Part shown: piece after piece, positions 53,474 to 62,643 of the stretch
Numbering within the stretch: position 1 is the stretch's first letter
Layout: each line of letters begins with the position of its first letter
DNA from: Thermofontimicrobium_A sp034505795
GTDB lineage: Bacteria > Zhuqueibacterota > Zhuqueibacteria > Thermofontimicrobiales > Thermofontimicrobiaceae
Direction: 5' to 3'
Length of the DNA: 64,000 nt
Assembly: GCA_034505795.1 (NCBI GenBank)
Contig: JAPDQM010000009.1
Span: 3,298-67,297 of the forward strand
Program-made: the position numbers and the translations under genes
Notes under the pieces: model-generated
Database searches by the model: none
The model's input: the letters and a program-made list of their open reading frames with translations, nothing else
Told to the model about the DNA's origin: nothing

Positions 53474-53670
53474 TCTGACCTCCTCCCGGTTCTTATCAAC
53501 AGGATATGATGACGCGGCGTCGGCTATTTCACCGCCACAATTGGTCGCTAGATATTAAATTTAGTCGCAGCAAGCTTTGCTATCCACTGATGAATGGGCC
53601 TCTCTATCGCATGATAGCTTGAGCTGCCAGCATTTCAAGAATAGTTAATCCGTCTCACCCCATCATGGAT

Positions 53671-53913
53671 TTAGAATATTCTGGTCAAAATCGATTCCAG
53701 CACATAAATGACTAAAATCAGGATCATCGGCGAAATATCCAATCCGCCCAACGACGGCACCATAGATCGAATCCAATTCAAAGGCGGTTCAGTGATTTGA
53801 TACACCAGTTGGATCAATGGATTGGATGGATTATGATCGATCCAGGATAAAATTACTCGAATGATAATTATAAAAATATAGGCATCCGCAACAAAATGAA
53901 TCAATGCGCCCAT
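53671..53913 (-). CDS. yggT: YggT family membrane protein
   Basis: 80 residues, two membrane helices flanking the family motif RVILSWIDHNPSNPLIQLVYQITEPPL, then PSLGGLDISPMILILVIYVL. The function is not settled; in other bacteria YggT/YlmG proteins lie beside ftsZ or yggS genes and affect membrane organisation. It follows yggS and precedes divIVA. Confidence 0.92.
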   Translation of the reverse strand: MGALIHFVADAYIFIIIIRVILSWIDHNPSNPLIQLVYQITEPPLNWIRSMVPSLGGLDISPMILILVIYVLESILTRIF

Positions 53914-54118
53914 TGACAGTTCCTCTTAAATTTTGGATTGTCCACTGACCTGATCATCTCAAGCGAAGGAAACAGCATCCGAGTGTCGGCGGTAGCTTGA
54001 AATGCCTAATGAAGTGGAAAGGAAGATCAATTCCCATCCCTCCAACACTATTGTGGCGAGTGCAACTTTTTCGCGATTCCCTAAATCCAACTCCAAACAA
54101 TCTGCTCATCCGATTACA

Positions 54119-54805
54119 TTAATTTCGCTCGCCAAATATCGCTCGTCCAATGCGCAGCATATTAGCGCCTTCTTCGATTGCAATTTCGAAATCGTTGGTC
54201 ATACCCATCGAGAGATATTTCATTTCAACGCCGTCGACGCCCTGCTGCTGGATAAAGTCTTTCAATTCTCGTAACAGCCTGAAACTGGGGCGCACCTGCT
54301 CCAGATCCGGCACAAATGGTCCTATGGTCATCAATCCCTGTACGCGAATCGCCGGCAACTTCGCCATCTCTTTGATCAAATGCAATGTTTCCTCGGGGGC
54401 AACCCCGTATTTGGTCGCCTCGTGTGACGTATGAACTTCGATCAGACAATCCAGCGGACGCGAGCGATGTTGAGCCAAGCGACTCAGTTCCTGCGCCAGA
54501 TGAAGGCTATCAACCGAATGAATCAAATCGAAAATCGCCAGCGCCTTTTTGACTTTGTTGGTTTGCAGATGACCAATCAAATGCCATGTCGCGCATTGCC
54601 CCAGGCGATTGAATTTGTCACTGGCCTCCTGCACCCGGTTTTCCCCGATATGCTGGATACCATGCTTGATCGCCAGTTGAATATCGGCAACGGGAACGGT
54701 CTTGGTCACTGCGACCAGGATAATATCCTCCGGTCTGCGACCGACACGTTCACAAGTTCTATGAATTCGATCTTTGATGTTAATTATATTATCTATAATT
54801 GACAT
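54119..54805 (-). CDS. yggS: YggS-type PLP homeostasis protein
   Basis: 228 residues, an alanine racemase-like TIM barrel without a second domain. The PLP lysine lies in LVAVTKTVPV. Other family marks are HIGENRVQEASDKF, WHLIGHLQTNKVKKAL, IHSVDSLHLAQELS, GLMTIGPF and LSMGMTNDFEIAIEEG. It buffers pyridoxal phosphate. It heads the long minus-strand housekeeping run, from the promoter at 54834-54862. Confidence 0.95.
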   Translation of the reverse strand: MSIIDNIINIKDRIHRTCERVGRRPEDIILVAVTKTVPVADIQLAIKHGIQHIGENRVQEASDKFNRLGQCATWHLIGHLQTNKVKKALAIFDLIHSVDSLHLAQELSRLAQHRSRPLDCLIEVHTSHEATKYGVAPEETLHLIKEMAKLPAIRVQGLMTIGPFVPDLEQVRPSFRLLRELKDFIQQQGVDGVEMKYLSMGMTNDFEIAIEEGANMLRIGRAIFGERN

Positions 54806-54833
54806 CTTTGTGGCTTAATTTTTAAGTCGTTAA

Positions 54834-54862
54834 ATATACGATTTTAACAAGTAAAAATCAAT
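54834..54862 (-). promoter_or_regulatory. Promoter of the yggS cluster
   Basis: TTGATT (54862-54857), 17-base spacer, TATATT (54839-54834) on the minus strand, about 30 bp upstream of the ATG. The hexamers and spacing are identical to those of the PP2C promoter. Confidence 0.75.
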
Positions 54863-55216
54863 AAAAAAAATTTTAATATTCAGAAAAGATTTTTGCTTAG
54901 TGTTATAAGAATTAGCCGAACTTAAGTTCCATCACAAGCTAAAAATTGCCCTGAGATCAAGATGAACTTTCCCCGGCGTTAGAAGTTAGATTAGCACCAG
55001 ACCTATTTTTGAGCAATTAAATCGATTGGACTGACTTATTCAACTATTGGGCACGAAGACTCAGATGATGGAAATGTAAAAAAATGAATTTCAAGACTCA
55101 TTTTTTTCTTCCTGAATTTTCTTTGTTGTTTCCGCACTGAGTTCCTTTTTGTCCCGATGGCAAAGGAATACTTTAAAATTAAACCAGGTGAAAATTGTTC
55201 GAAAGGGACATCACTC
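54863..55216. other. Gap between divergent yggS and decarboxylase genes, with an A/T hairpin
   Basis: About 350 bp. AAAAAAATGA (55078-55087) and TCATTTTTTT (55098-55107) form a perfect 10-bp inverted repeat with a 10-base loop, resembling a weak bidirectional terminator far from any gene end. The decarboxylase binding site AAAGGGA is at the right edge. No other element is clear. Confidence 0.4.
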
Positions 55217-56692
55217 ATGTCTACTGCTGTTACTTCTGATCATCCATTCCCTCAACAGCATGATCTTCCTGTTGAACTTTTCCAAAAATATGGCCACGAT
55301 GCCATAAGCTGGATTGCCAATTATCTCGAAAATATGGACAACTATCCAGTGCTTTCGCTGCTCCACCCGGGCGATGTGAAAGATAAATTGTCCTCCTCCC
55401 CGCCCCTCGACCCAGATGATTTTGGACAGATTGTCGATGATTTTCAGAACATCATTCTGCCGGGCATTACCCATTGGAATCATCCTCGCTTTTTTGCCTA
55501 TTTTTCCATCACCGGCTCGTATCCTGGCATCATTGGCGAATTGCTCGCCAGCGCGCTGAATGTCAATGCCATGCTCTGGAAGACATCGCCGGCCGCTACC
55601 GAACTGGAAGAGGTGGTATTGGACTGGTTGCGCCAGATGGTGGGTTTGCCAGCAGGCTTTACCGGCGTCATCAATGATACTGCCTCGGTCGGTAGCCTTT
55701 GCGCCATGGCTGCCGCGAGGGAAGCTGCTGATTTGCAAATCAGAGAAAAAGGATTATGCGGCCGCCGCAACCTGCCGCCCTTGCGAATGTACACCTCAAC
55801 GGAAGCTCACTCCTCCATCGAAAAAGCAGCGATCGTCCTGGGATTGGGGCAACAGGGATTGCGCAAAATTGCAACCGATGAAGCCTTCCGAATGGATGTG
55901 GCTGCGCTCCAGCAGGCCATTCATGAGGATCTGGCCGAGGGCATCAAGCCGCTGGCCGTCATCGCCACTGTCGGTACGACTTCGACCACCAGCATCGATC
56001 CAGTAGCGCCCATTGCTGATATTTGTCGACAACATGGGCTCTGGCTGCATGTCGATGCTGCCTATGGCGGCGCAGCAGCCATTTTGCCCGAAATGCAGCC
56101 GTTGTTTCATGGCTGGGAATTGGCAGATTCCATCATCGTCAATCCGCACAAGTGGTTGTTTACACCCATCGATTGCAGTGTGCTTTTCTGCCGTAGGCCG
56201 GACGTGCTAAAACGCGCCTTCAGTTTGACGCCAGAATATTTGCGCACCAAAGAAGCTGACACGGTCACCAATTATATGGACTTTGGAGTGGCGCTGGGCC
56301 GTCGCTTTCGCGCGCTGAAACTATGGCTGATCATTCGTGCCCTTGGCCGGCGCAAAATCGAATCCATCATTCGCGAGCATATTTCCTTCGCCCAGCGACT
56401 CGCACAACTGATTCAATCGCATCCAAATTTTCGACTGCTGGCGCCAGTTCCGTTCAGCACTGTGGTGTTCCAATGGGCACCGGCGGGTAAAGAGAAAGCT
56501 ATCGGCGAAATCAACGTTCTCAACGAAAAACTATTGGAAACCATCAATGCCACCGGCCAGGTCTTTCTCTCCCACACAAAGCTACATGGCAGATTTGGCA
56601 TTCGCCTGGCTATCGGAAATATCAAAACCACCTGGGAGGACATAGCAACGGCCTGGAAGATCATCCAAAACAAAGCAGAGGATTTGATGTAA
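55217..56692 (+). CDS. Group II PLP-dependent aromatic amino acid decarboxylase
   Basis: 491 residues. Features: HPRFFAYFSITGSYPGIIGE, WKTSPAATELEEVVLDWLRQM, the PLP-binding HVDAAYGGAA and Lys in SIIVNPHKWLFTPIDC, then FSLTPEYLRT and the catalytic-loop region. These match aromatic-L-amino-acid/tryptophan decarboxylases, which make tryptamine, tyramine or phenylethylamine. Substrate choice is not decidable by eye. ATG at 55217 follows AAAGGGA; an ATG at 55157 has no binding site. It starts the plus-strand block that ends with a kynureninase-like enzyme. Confidence 0.92.
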   Translation: MSTAVTSDHPFPQQHDLPVELFQKYGHDAISWIANYLENMDNYPVLSLLHPGDVKDKLSSSPPLDPDDFGQIVDDFQNIILPGITHWNHPRFFAYFSITGSYPGIIGELLASALNVNAMLWKTSPAATELEEVVLDWLRQMVGLPAGFTGVINDTASVGSLCAMAAAREAADLQIREKGLCGRRNLPPLRMYTSTEAHSSIEKAAIVLGLGQQGLRKIATDEAFRMDVAALQQAIHEDLAEGIKPLAVIATVGTTSTTSIDPVAPIADICRQHGLWLHVDAAYGGAAAILPEMQPLFHGWELADSIIVNPHKWLFTPIDCSVLFCRRPDVLKRAFSLTPEYLRTKEADTVTNYMDFGVALGRRFRALKLWLIIRALGRRKIESIIREHISFAQRLAQLIQSHPNFRLLAPVPFSTVVFQWAPAGKEKAIGEINVLNEKLLETINATGQVFLSHTKLHGRFGIRLAIGNIKTTWEDIATAWKIIQNKAEDLM

Positions 56693-56817
56693 ATAGTGAA
56701 CGTAGATCGAGTAGCGCGCCATGGGTTCGGGAGGTCGGGTAAAAAATCTGTTGCTTTTTTGATTAGAGCTGATTATAATTGGGTTAAAATTCATCTAGCA
56801 GTAACTGGTTGACTCCC

Positions 56818-57726
56818 ATGTGGCGCTCGCATTACTTCTATTTCTTGCAACACAATATCCAAAGCCGACTGTTTCAGATCCGGCGGCCCTTGCTGGCCAG
56901 CTTTAAAATCACCTATCGCTGTTCCTTGAAATGTCGATCGTGTCCATTCTGGAAAATGGCGCCGGTGAGTATTTCCTATGATCGCGCCAGGGAAATTATG
57001 GACGAGTTCTTTCACCGCGGGGTGCGATTATTGATTTTTGAGGGAGGCGAACCGTTCCTCTGGCGTGATGGGAATTATGGCTTAGAAGACCTGGTGCAAT
57101 TCGCAAAGAAAAGATTCTTTCGGGTGGGCATTACCACCAATGGCACGCTTCCCATCGAAACCGCTGCTGACGTGGTCTGGGTTAGCATCGATGGCCTGGA
57201 CACCACGCACGAGAAAAATCGTGGCCAATGCTTTGCAAAAATTATGGCCAATATCTCTGCATCTTCCCATCAACACATCCTGGCGCACATCACGATCAAT
57301 CGCCTAAATTATAGCGAAATCGTGCCGCTGATCAAATTCTTGGCTGCCAGGGTGCGAGGGATCACCATCCAGTTCTATTATCCATTCCCCAATTCCGATA
57401 ACCTCTGGCTTTCCGAATCGAATCGCATTGCAGTGCTCGATCAGCTAATAGAAATGAAACGGCAAGGCTGGCCCATTCTGAATTCCATCGCTACCCTCCA
57501 GGGTTTGAAGAAAAATACCTGGAAATGCCACGACTGGTTGATTGCCAATGCCGAACCGGATGGCACCATGAATATCGGCTGTTACTTGAAAGGCCGTGCC
57601 GAAATTTCCTGCCAGCAATGCGGTTTTGCAGCACATACGGAAATTGCCAAAGCCTACGATTGGAACTGGGGCGCTATTTTGGCCGGGCAGCGGACGTTTC
57701 GGTTTCCTGAGAGACTGGCAATTTAA
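56818..57726 (+). CDS. Radical SAM protein with C-terminal four-Cys cluster
   Basis: 302 residues. The radical SAM triad is in TYRCSLKCRSCPFW (CxxxCxxC). FEGGEPFLW is the GGEP-type SAM contact, then GITTNGTLP and VWVSIDGLD. The C-terminal WKCHDW...NIGCYLKGRAEISCQQC provides four more Cys, like a twitch/SPASM auxiliary iron-sulfur site. Such enzymes often modify peptides or proteins or help build cofactors. No precursor-like small gene is visible beside it. ATG at 56818 is preferred over a TTG at 56809. It lies 24 bp before the aminopeptidase gene, so the two are probably co-transcribed. Confidence 0.83.
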   Translation: MWRSHYFYFLQHNIQSRLFQIRRPLLASFKITYRCSLKCRSCPFWKMAPVSISYDRAREIMDEFFHRGVRLLIFEGGEPFLWRDGNYGLEDLVQFAKKRFFRVGITTNGTLPIETAADVVWVSIDGLDTTHEKNRGQCFAKIMANISASSHQHILAHITINRLNYSEIVPLIKFLAARVRGITIQFYYPFPNSDNLWLSESNRIAVLDQLIEMKRQGWPILNSIATLQGLKKNTWKCHDWLIANAEPDGTMNIGCYLKGRAEISCQQCGFAAHTEIAKAYDWNWGAILAGQRTFRFPERLAI

Positions 57727-57750
57727 ATATAAAGCACGAGGGAGGGAAAC

Positions 57751-58773
57751 ATGGTCAAGAAAATGGTCTACCGGTCTTTGATGATCATTATTCCAGGAAT
57801 TCTCTTTTGCGGTCTGGCTTTTACCAAAGAAGAAGCCGACGTACTCTATCCGCCGATGGTGGCCTACCAAACCGGATATTTAAAAGTATCCGCGATTCAT
57901 GAAATTTTTTATCAATTGGGTGGCAATCCCCATGGCAAACCGGTGATGGTGATTCATGGCGGTCCCGGCGCCGGCTGCTCATCCCACGATTTTCGTTACT
58001 TCGATCCCCAAAAATATTTGATCATTCTGCACGATCAGCGCGGCGCGGGACAAAGCCGTCCTTATGCCGATTTGCGGGAGAACACCACGGCGCATCTGGT
58101 GGCAGATATCGAAGCGTTGCGGCAATTTCTGAAAGTGGATAAGGTTATTCTTTTCGGCGGCTCTTGGGGCACTACCCTGGCATTGGCTTATGCCGAAGCG
58201 TTTCCTCAACATGTCAGCGGGATGATTTTGCGCGGTGTTTTCACCGCCACCAAACAGGAGATCGATCATTTTTACCACGGCGGCACTGCGTCCTATTTTC
58301 CGGAGAATTTCGAGCATCTGGCTCAGCAGATCGATCATCCCGAACAGAAAAATTATCCGGTGCAATTGCTGGCCAAAATGCAAAGCCAGGATTCGGTAGT
58401 CAGGCAGGAGGCAGCCCGGGCCTGGGCTCGCTACGAGGCCAAGATCGCATTTTTGAACCTGCCCGACCAGCGTTTGGATCAAATGCTAACTCAGTGGCCA
58501 TTTTTTGCTTTCTCGTTGATCGAAAATCACTACATGGCCCATGGCTGTTTTCTGGAAGAAGGGCAACTGCTGGCGCAGGCCGAAAAATTGAAAGAGATTC
58601 CGGCGATTATCATCAATGGGCGCTACGACATCATCTGTCCGCCGATCACCGCCTTCCGATTGCACCAAAAATGGCCCGGGTCAAAATTATGGATCATTGA
58701 GGAGGCGGGCCACGCGTCCTCAGAGCCGGGCATTGAAGCCGCACTGGTGCTGGCGGCGAGAAAATTTGAATAA
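57751..58773 (+). CDS. Exported prolyl aminopeptidase-like alpha/beta hydrolase (S33)
   Basis: 340 residues with an N-terminal export signal (about 1-25), unusual because most proline iminopeptidases are cytoplasmic. Catalytic features: HGGPGAGCSSHDF (oxyanion region), DQRGAGQS, nucleophile Ser in FGGSWGTTLALAY, GVFTATKQEI and WARYEAKIA of the cap, Asp in NGRYDIICP and His in EEAGHASSEPG. It releases N-terminal proline from peptides. GGAGGG precedes the ATG. It follows the radical SAM gene by 24 bp. Confidence 0.9.
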   Translation: MVKKMVYRSLMIIIPGILFCGLAFTKEEADVLYPPMVAYQTGYLKVSAIHEIFYQLGGNPHGKPVMVIHGGPGAGCSSHDFRYFDPQKYLIILHDQRGAGQSRPYADLRENTTAHLVADIEALRQFLKVDKVILFGGSWGTTLALAYAEAFPQHVSGMILRGVFTATKQEIDHFYHGGTASYFPENFEHLAQQIDHPEQKNYPVQLLAKMQSQDSVVRQEAARAWARYEAKIAFLNLPDQRLDQMLTQWPFFAFSLIENHYMAHGCFLEEGQLLAQAEKLKEIPAIIINGRYDIICPPITAFRLHQKWPGSKLWIIEEAGHASSEPGIEAALVLAARKFE

Positions 58774-58851
58774 AGATATCAAAACAGTCAAAATAGGTTT
58801 CATTCTGCCTTGATTCATTTCGCGGTCTAGCAATATTAGAAAGGAGCTATT

Positions 58852-61218
58852 ATGAAGAGGAGACCCGCATTATCAGTTTGCTTAATCAGAATGGCTGTTT
58901 TGCTGCAAGTAGCCGATTTGTTTAGCAAATGGACAGAAATTGGCCCATGCGGCGGTTGGGTAACCTGTATGAAAAGTTTACCACAAAATCCTCAAAGAAT
59001 GTATTGTGGGATTTTGCAAGGGGGCGCTTTTTATAGCGATGATCGCGGTGATAATTGGCAGTTAATTGCAGCGATCGGGGAGTATAATCCCGTTTATGAT
59101 TTATCAATATCGTCCGATGGTACGGTTTATTTCGCTACCAACCATGGATTATTCGTGAGTCGGAATTCTGGTTCGACCTGGGAACAACTTTTCAAAGCAC
59201 CAACGTGGCAAGTGATCGCCCTGTCTGATCGCGCCGTTGCTGCAGATACTGCCAGAATGCAATATTCGGGTGGTGTGGTACAACATCGCAGCAATAGTTC
59301 CTGGCTAATTAGTTTTGATTATGGAGCAAATTGGAGATTTTGGGAAGGAACTGTGGACAGCAGTATCATTCACCCAGACTATTTATTTGCTCACGAAAAA
59401 CGTGGCAATATGATTGTTACTGCCGATAGCGAGATATTCCGAATTGAGGGTTTGCGAATTTTTAAAACCCGTGATAAGAATTGGACCGAATGGCAACATG
59501 TCAATGATTTAGATCCCCTGTTATATGAATGGAGTCGCGCTTTTCTGGTTGCCACAGAGGCGGCTGCTACGTGCTATGCTTTTGCTGAATATTATGACTT
59601 TCACCCTATAAGTGCATTTTATGGGGGAATTTTTCAAAGCAACGATAACTGGCAAAGCTGGAAACGGTTGCCAAAAATAAATTCGGCAACTGCTCTGGCT
59701 CAAAAAGGAGCATATTTGTTTATCGGCGAATCTGAAGGAGTGACTTATAACACAAACTCAAAATTAATATTATACAACACCGCTGTCGATAGCGCAAAAC
59801 AACTCGGTCAATTTGGTGGTGACATTGTTGCCATCGATGCTACGACCTGGGATCGGGGAGAAATAATTGTTGCAACCGAAAGCGGAATTTATAAAACAAC
59901 CAATTTTGGAGCAACATGGAAGAATAGCAGCAAAGGGATTCATCGTATTAACGCCGTAGCGGTGCAATCATTGCCGATAAATGAGCATTCAGAACGTATT
60001 ATTCTGGCCGTTAATAAGGGAGGCATCTGGTCCAGTGAAGATTGCGGCATCTCATGGGAATGTGAAACGATCGTTCCCTATGTTCTGCCAGGACTTCTCC
60101 AAAAAGCACGATATAATCCTCAATATCTCTATGCCGGAGGTTTCAAGTTTTTTCGAAGCAGAGATTCCGGCAATTTATGGTTCGAGCCAGAGCCCTATCA
60201 TTTTCCCGCTTACTATTATGGTTGGTATGGCCGATTCATCGATATGGCTATTGATCCGCTTGATCCAAAGCATATTATGGTACATTTTGATGACCATAGC
60301 AAGGATCATCGTGCAGGGGTAGTCTGTGCCGAATCTTATGATAGAGGTACTTCATGGGCGGAGCGGATTTGGTTTTCTGGATCAGGAAATCGTTCTCAAA
60401 AGGCAATTTTTGATTCAACTAATAAAAGATTATGGCTGTCAAAGCAAGGCAGCTCGACAGCTACGCCGGCATTGATGGTTATCGATTCGACCTGGCAAAA
60501 TCCGGTACGAACCATCAGCTTGCCCCGACAGTCAATTGCTTCATTTTGGTGCGTTCTTGGCGACACCATTTTTGTGATGAATTCTCGCGATGCCATCTTT
60601 TTTCGATCTGACGATCTTGGTGAAACTTGGTTCGAGAACGATTTGGGAAATTTTAATTATAACTATTTTTGGTATGACTGGGCAGTCTATGAACAACTTG
60701 GTCAATTGACACTCTCGCCCGATGGGCAGAGAATTTTTTTCGTTTATCCGGGAACAGGTGTTTTATACAGCAAGGATAGAGGAGTCTCGTGGAGAGTCCT
60801 TAACGAAGGGTTGCCCACGTTTAATACGTATCATTTGGACTTTTCAAACCTCAATCCAAACATAATCTATTTAGCAACCGATCATGGATGTTATCAATTT
60901 GATCTTTTAACGTGTGCGGATTGTCAAAATGAAAACACATATCAAAATCGTCCCGCGAGGTTTTCGATTAAGAGTTTCCCGAATCCATTCAATTCAGAAA
61001 CTACAATTTCGTTTTTTCTCGATCGCCCGGGGAAATTGATGATTAAGATTTATAATCTTCTGGGTCAGGAAGTCGAGCAACTGATCGATCAACCATTGAT
61101 CAAGGCAGGCAGTTATCAATTTCATTGGGAAGCCACGAACGCCACCAGCGGCGTTTTCGTGATCAAAGTGACTTTTGATGGGACGACCTATACAAAAAAA
61201 ATATTGCTATTGAAATAA
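58852..61218 (+). CDS. Secreted Asp-box (BNR) propeller with sorting domain
   Basis: 788 residues with a hydrophobic N-terminus (about 1-24, an atypical signal). Nine Asp-box-type motifs are visible (SDDRGDNW, SRNSGSTW, FDYGANW, TNFGATW, SEDCGISW, SRDSGNLW, SYDRGTSW, SDDLGETW, SKDRGVSW), as in sialidase and sortilin propellers. Catalytic sialidase residues are not evident. The last 85 residues are a sorting domain (SFPNPFNSETTISFFL, YNLLGQEVEQL, GVFVIKVTFDG). AAAGGAG precedes the ATG. Surface location inferred; ligand unknown. Confidence 0.83.
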   Translation: MKRRPALSVCLIRMAVLLQVADLFSKWTEIGPCGGWVTCMKSLPQNPQRMYCGILQGGAFYSDDRGDNWQLIAAIGEYNPVYDLSISSDGTVYFATNHGLFVSRNSGSTWEQLFKAPTWQVIALSDRAVAADTARMQYSGGVVQHRSNSSWLISFDYGANWRFWEGTVDSSIIHPDYLFAHEKRGNMIVTADSEIFRIEGLRIFKTRDKNWTEWQHVNDLDPLLYEWSRAFLVATEAAATCYAFAEYYDFHPISAFYGGIFQSNDNWQSWKRLPKINSATALAQKGAYLFIGESEGVTYNTNSKLILYNTAVDSAKQLGQFGGDIVAIDATTWDRGEIIVATESGIYKTTNFGATWKNSSKGIHRINAVAVQSLPINEHSERIILAVNKGGIWSSEDCGISWECETIVPYVLPGLLQKARYNPQYLYAGGFKFFRSRDSGNLWFEPEPYHFPAYYYGWYGRFIDMAIDPLDPKHIMVHFDDHSKDHRAGVVCAESYDRGTSWAERIWFSGSGNRSQKAIFDSTNKRLWLSKQGSSTATPALMVIDSTWQNPVRTISLPRQSIASFWCVLGDTIFVMNSRDAIFFRSDDLGETWFENDLGNFNYNYFWYDWAVYEQLGQLTLSPDGQRIFFVYPGTGVLYSKDRGVSWRVLNEGLPTFNTYHLDFSNLNPNIIYLATDHGCYQFDLLTCADCQNENTYQNRPARFSIKSFPNPFNSETTISFFLDRPGKLMIKIYNLLGQEVEQLIDQPLIKAGSYQFHWEATNATSGVFVIKVTFDGTTYTKKILLLK

Positions 61219-61249
61219 CTCAAAAATAAATGAGTGCCCTCTAAGAACC

Positions 61250-61317
61250 GCTAATTCCGCTATCCTCCGGCTGGCGGAAAAAATGAATTAGCCGAAATTG
61301 GTCCGCTTACTCGCGGA
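61250..61317. repeat. Two adjacent hairpins sharing TCCGC/GCGGA arms
   Basis: GCTAATTC (61250-61257) pairs with GAATTAGC (61285-61292). Nested within is CCGC with GCGG (61257-61260 and 61274-61277), leaving a 7-base A-rich bulge. A second hairpin TCCGC-TTACTC-GCGGA follows at 61302-61317. It lies 32 bp beyond the propeller gene. It resembles a small intergenic palindromic element or terminator; no T-run follows. Confidence 0.5.
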
Positions 61318-61382
61318 AGGTCAAATGATTTTTAGAAGGGAGATATAAATCAAATCTAATTATTAATGATAGGAGACAGGAA

Positions 61383-62546
61383 TTGAAGATCACATTTTCA
61401 AACAAGGCGTTTTCACGGGTGCTAGGTACTCTTATTTTTTTATTTGTTATTTCTCTTACGAATAATTTTGGCCAGATCAACTCCCGCACTGAAATCAATA
61501 TCCCGGACATTCCCGGTTATCGCACACTTAAGTGCGATTTCCACAGCCATACGGTTTTCTCCGATGGCGAAGTCTGGCCAACGGTTCGGATCGAAGAAGC
61601 CTGGCAGCAAGGTCTGGATGCAATAGCCCTTACCGATCACATCGAATATCAGGTGCACCAGGCCGATTTGCCCAAAAACCACAACCGCCCGTTCGAGATT
61701 GCCAGCGCCCGGGCCGAGGAATTGGGCATTATCCTCATCAAAGGCGCCGAAATTACACGGGAAATGCCGCCCGGCCACTTCAATGCGCTTTTCCTGCAGG
61801 ACATCAATCCGCTGGACACCAAAGACTGGCGGGTTGCTCTCCGCGCAGCCAATGCTCAGGGTGCATTTGTGTTCTGGAATCATCCCGGCTGGCGACAGCC
61901 CAATGAAATCCCGATCTGGTACAACGAGCACACCGAACTGCTGCAACAGGGGCTATTCCAGGGACTCGAAATCGTCAATGAATACAGCTTCTATCCCCTG
62001 GCACTGCAATGGGCGCTGGAAAAGAAGCTTACGATCCTGGGCAATTCCGATGTCCACGATCCAATTTATAGCACCTACGATCAGACTCGGGGCCAGCATC
62101 GGCCGCTAACCCTGGTGTTCGCTAAGGGAAAATCCGCTGCAGCCATCCAGGAGGCGCTACGGGCCCATCGTACCGCGGTCTATCACCAAAATCTGCTCAT
62201 TGGTGACGCCCTGTATTTGCAGCCAATTTTCGAGCAGGCCCTCGACATGTTGAATCCTACGGTGACCATCGTGGGAACTGGCCGCGCCTTGATCCAGGTG
62301 CGCAATCGATCCGATCTTCCGATCGAATTAGAATTTTCGCTAACCAGCGAGGAGATCTCAATTCCAGCATCGGTTTCAATCCCCGGCAATCGCATTGTGG
62401 CTCTGGCCATTAGAAGCAAATCCAAATCGCTTTCAGGCAACAAAAGCATGGTCATCCCGGCTATGGTGCGCAATTTTATGACCGCGCCGGATCAGGGATT
62501 GCCGGTGGCGCTGAAAGTGGAGATCAATTTCATTCCTGGGAAATAG
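61383..62546 (+). CDS. Secreted PHP-domain phosphoesterase (Sb-PDE type)
   Basis: 387 residues with a signal peptide (about 1-31). PHP metal ligands: CDFHSHTVFSDG, IALTDHIEY, LIKGAEIT, FWNHPG, LGNSDVHDP. The C-terminus is an Ig-like or double-psi region (LIQVRNRSDLPIELEFSL). This secreted subset is annotated in databases as Sb-PDE phosphodiesterases, acting on phosphate esters. The start is TTG with AGGAGACAGGAA before it; no ATG is available ahead of the signal peptide. It lies between the propeller and aminotransferase-fold genes. Confidence 0.85.
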   Translation: MKITFSNKAFSRVLGTLIFLFVISLTNNFGQINSRTEINIPDIPGYRTLKCDFHSHTVFSDGEVWPTVRIEEAWQQGLDAIALTDHIEYQVHQADLPKNHNRPFEIASARAEELGIILIKGAEITREMPPGHFNALFLQDINPLDTKDWRVALRAANAQGAFVFWNHPGWRQPNEIPIWYNEHTELLQQGLFQGLEIVNEYSFYPLALQWALEKKLTILGNSDVHDPIYSTYDQTRGQHRPLTLVFAKGKSAAAIQEALRAHRTAVYHQNLLIGDALYLQPIFEQALDMLNPTVTIVGTGRALIQVRNRSDLPIELEFSLTSEEISIPASVSIPGNRIVALAIRSKSKSLSGNKSMVIPAMVRNFMTAPDQGLPVALKVEINFIPGK

Positions 62547-62643
62547 CCGATTGTTATTTTTCTGCCAGACCATGCAACAGGTACAAATTTGCTCATTTAC
62601 CAATCGAACAACGTTTTGCTTTAATCTAATGAGGAAAGGTGCT

